DNA of 41,366 bases from assembly GCA_963730005.1 (NCBI GenBank), contig CAVSPO010000032.1, positions 1 to 41,366 of the forward strand. The letters are read 5' to 3'. Below, piece after piece: positions 39,346 to 41,366 of the stretch. Within the stretch, counting starts at the first letter, position 1. Each line of letters starts with the position of its first letter. The notes beneath the pieces are model-generated. The model was not told where the DNA came from, did not search any database, and saw only the letters and a program-made list of their open reading frames with translations. The translations under genes were made by a program, and so were the position numbers. This DNA comes from CAVSPO01 sp963730005 (GTDB lineage: Bacteria; Actinomycetota; Actinomycetes; Propionibacteriales; Propionibacteriaceae).

Positions 39346-40335
39346 ATGATCGCGTGGCTGTTGGGGCGGCAGTTCCCCTTGCTGGGGGCGCCGGTCATCG
39401 GCATTCTGCTCGGTCTGCTGGTCGGTCAGTTCGTCGGCCAGCGCCTCGACTGGAAACCGGGCGTCACGTTCTGCTCCAAGAAGGTGCTGCAGGCTTCCGT
39501 GGTGCTGCTGGGGGCTGGCATGTCGCTGCAGCAGGTGGTGACCATCGGGGGCGCCGGCCTGCCCGTGATGCTCGGGACGATCATCGTGGCCGTGGCGGCC
39601 GGCATCCCGATCTCTCGCGCCCTGAAGGTGGAACGGGAGACGCGGATCCTGATCACCTACGGCACGTCGATCTGTGGGGCGTCCGCCATTGCGACGATGA
39701 GCCAGGTGATCGGGGCGCAGGCGTCGGCGGTGGCCGTGTCGGTCTCGGTGATCGTGCTGTACAACGTCCTCGCCGCGCTCATCTTCCCGTTCCTGGGGCA
39801 GGCGATGGGGCTGGACCACAGCTCCTTCGGTCTCTGGGCAGGGACGGCCGTCAACGACACCTCGTCCGTGGTGGCCGCCTCCACCACGTTCGACGCGCAG
39901 TTGCTGGCGGCAGGGATCGTCGCCACCGGCATGACCGCGGCCTCCTATGCCGTCGTGGTCAAGCTGACCCGCACGCTGATGATCGTGCCGCTGGCGATTT
40001 TCCAGCAGTGGTTCGGCAACCGCGGGCGGGAGGCCGCCGAGCGCAACTCCACCCCCTGGTACCGGATGGTGCCGGCCTTTCTGGTGCTGTTCCTGGTCGC
40101 CGCGGGGTTGCGCAGTCTGGGGGTCATCCCGGACGCCGCCGGACCGGCCATCGGCTTCCTGGCCAGCGTCGGCATCACGGTGGCGATGACCGCCGTCGGC
40201 ATGACCAGTTCGCTGACGGCCATCAAGGCGGCGGGCTGGCGTCCGCTGGCGCTGGGCGCCATCCTCTGGGTGCTGGTGGCGGCGTCCAGCCTTGCCCTGC
40301 AACTGCTCACCGGACAGTTGCACACCCTGAGCTGA
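39346..40335 (+). CDS. YeiH-family (UPF0324) putative sulfate exporter
   Basis: 329 aa from this ATG, 9-10 membrane helices. Family motifs: FPLLGAPVIGILLGLLVGQF, FCSKKVLQASVVLLGAGMSL, TYGTSICGASAIATMSQVIGA, SFGLWAGTAVNDTSSVVAAS and a C-terminal GMTSSLTAIKAAGWRPLALGAILW. The start is unsettled. The family's first helix normally begins earlier, and the upstream codons in this frame (SLWPGLLPPVALG) fit it, but the frame has no start codon before a TGA at 39268. GGGGGAG (39248-39254) sits 8 nt before GTG 39263 in another frame; that ORF ends in TGA overlapping ATG 39346. So either a base is wrong near 39310 or a 28-codon leader is coupled to ATG 39346. It diverges from the cysteine-controlled cysK leader, which suits a role in sulfur balance. 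Confidence 0.85.
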   Translation: MIAWLLGRQFPLLGAPVIGILLGLLVGQFVGQRLDWKPGVTFCSKKVLQASVVLLGAGMSLQQVVTIGGAGLPVMLGTIIVAVAAGIPISRALKVERETRILITYGTSICGASAIATMSQVIGAQASAVAVSVSVIVLYNVLAALIFPFLGQAMGLDHSSFGLWAGTAVNDTSSVVAASTTFDAQLLAAGIVATGMTAASYAVVVKLTRTLMIVPLAIFQQWFGNRGREAAERNSTPWYRMVPAFLVLFLVAAGLRSLGVIPDAAGPAIGFLASVGITVAMTAVGMTSSLTAIKAAGWRPLALGAILWVLVAASSLALQLLTGQLHTLS

Positions 40336-40353
40336 CACGGAATCGAGGAGAAC

Positions 40354-41366
40354 ATGGGCGAGTGGTGGAAACGCATCAGTCGGCAGCCGTGGGTGGCCCA
40401 CGTGCTGCGGGCCCAGGCGCGATATCGGGACCGGATGGGTGACGCTTTCGGGGCTGCGATCACCTACTTCTCGGTGCTGTCGCTGGTCCCGATCGCGATG
40501 TTCGCCTTCGCGATCGTCGGCATGGTGTTGACGGTCCTGAGGCCCGATCTGCTGCCGGTGGTGCAGGCCGCAGCCACCGACGCGATCTCGGACGAGACCC
40601 TGAAGACACAGATCTCAGCCGTCATCGAGAACGCGGCTCGGAGTTGGCGCACCATCGGGTTCATCGGGTTGTTGACCGCTGCCTACGCCGGCGCGGGCTG
40701 GGTGGCAGGACTGAAGACCGCGATCCGCGCCCAGTTCCGGGCGAGCTTCGACCTGGTCGAGAAGAAGAAGTCGTTCCTGGTGGAAGTGCTCGCGAACCTC
40801 GCGATCCTGGCCGGGCTGTTGGCGGCCATCGTCTTGACCTTCGCCATCTCCATGGCCTCGACGAACCTGGCCGGGTGGCTGCTGAGCCTGGTCGGGCTGG
40901 GGGAGTCGGCTCTCGCGTCCACCCTGCTGCGCCTGGCGTCGGTCGCGGCTTCCCTGCTTGCCGGGTGGCTGCTCTTCGTGTTCATCTTCCGCTTCATGCC
41001 GGAGGTCCCTCCACAAGGCAGGGCTTTGCTGCAGGGTGCGCTGATCGGCTCGGTCGGCCTGGCGGCGCTGCAGTACCTGACCGGGATCCTGATCGGTTCC
41101 TTCGCCAAGAACCCCACGGCCACGCTGTTCGGGCCCGTCATCGTGCTCATGCTGTTCTTCAACATCTTCGCAAGGATGACGCTCTACGTGGCGGCGTGGA
41201 TCGCAACCGGGGATTCTCCGCAGGCTCCCCAGATGCTGCCGCCGGTGGTCGACAGCGCACCGGAAGCCGTCCGGACAGGCCCGGAGCCGGCTGCTCGATC
41301 CGTGCCGAGGGGCACGCGAGCCGGCAGTCCGCTTGTTGTCGTCGCCGGCCTCGCACTCGGTGCCCT
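40354..41366 (+). CDS. YihY/BrkB-family membrane protein, cut by the window end
   Basis: At least 337 residues, open to the last base. Starts MGEWWKRISRQPWVAHVLRAQARYRDRMGDAFGAAITYFSV, the typical YihY N-terminus (R...G..GAAITYFSxLSLVP), then five or six hydrophobic segments including FIGLLTAAYAGAGWVAGLKTAI and GPVIVLMLFFNIFARMTLYVAAWIA. The last 60 residues form a Pro/Ala-rich tail, after which another hydrophobic stretch (PLVVVAGLALGA) begins at the edge. The family was once called ribonuclease BN by mistake; its function is unknown. GAGGAG precedes ATG 40354, 18 nt after the YeiH stop, so the two genes are likely co-transcribed. Confidence 0.9.
   Translation, partial: MGEWWKRISRQPWVAHVLRAQARYRDRMGDAFGAAITYFSVLSLVPIAMFAFAIVGMVLTVLRPDLLPVVQAAATDAISDETLKTQISAVIENAARSWRTIGFIGLLTAAYAGAGWVAGLKTAIRAQFRASFDLVEKKKSFLVEVLANLAILAGLLAAIVLTFAISMASTNLAGWLLSLVGLGESALASTLLRLASVAASLLAGWLLFVFIFRFMPEVPPQGRALLQGALIGSVGLAALQYLTGILIGSFAKNPTATLFGPVIVLMLFFNIFARMTLYVAAWIATGDSPQAPQMLPPVVDSAPEAVRTGPEPAARSVPRGTRAGSPLVVVAGLALGA

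Overview
The window is GC-rich, densely coded chromosomal DNA from an actinobacterium. GTG starts are frequent, many genes look leaderless (a TANNNT box 6-7 nt before the start codon), and the gene set includes DUF222/HNH genes, OhrR, a PknF-like kinase next to an FHA-ABC exporter, and a KdpE-type regulator. The family mix would suit Propionibacteriaceae or a relative, but that is an inference. No rRNA, tRNA, CRISPR array, transposase or prophage was seen.

Layout. 0-2.9 kb: D-serine uptake and deamination (dsdX-like, dsdA). 2.9-6.5 kb: a multicopper oxidase divergent from an S-layer-homology/beta-propeller surface protein. 6.5-8.8 kb: a redox-stress cluster in which a TspO-like protein and an ohrR-glutathione peroxidase operon diverge from one perfect palindrome, followed by a YchJ-family gene. 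8.9-12.1 kb: SppA, a nitroreductase and a KdpE-like regulator whose kinase partner survives only as a 3' scrap. 12.1-14.1 kb: a lipoprotein and an intact DUF222/HNH gene. 14.4-15.9 kb: an FMN reductase and a heliorhodopsin. 16-21 kb: a nucleoside hydrolase-ribokinase fusion, an MFS transporter and a CoA-disulfide-reductase-like flavoprotein. 21-23.1 kb: a Lys/Asp-rich microprotein and an HTH gene diverging from three iterated palindromes, a thioesterase and a DUF808 protein. 23.1-27.5 kb: a complete sugar PTS in two genes. 27.7-30.8 kb: FrnE-like oxidoreductase, 2-hydroxyacid dehydrogenase, YdhR-like protein and a peptidoglycan amidase. 30.8-34.4 kb: a Ser/Thr kinase divergent from an FHA-ABC exporter that lacks its Walker A. 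34.4-36.8 kb: a molybdopterin-domain lipoprotein and a second, frameshifted DUF222/HNH copy. 36.8-41.4 kb: alpha/beta hydrolase, cysK, a YeiH-family transporter and a YihY-family protein cut by the window end.

Most notable. (1) Upstream of cysK lies a leaderless 22-codon ORF ending Met-Cys-Cys-Cys-Arg-stop, with its Cys codons inside a hairpin. This is the layout of a cysteine-responsive attenuator. (2) There is an apparently intact heliorhodopsin. (3) OhrR-type divergent promoters are mirror images on one palindrome. (4) Two DUF222/HNH copies in inverted orientation flank about 21 kb. (5) Five reading-frame breaks are all +1 and each is explained by one duplicated base. That points either to insertion-biased assembly errors or to gene decay. 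Several other loci (kdpD scrap, FHA-ABC deletion) are truly rearranged as written.
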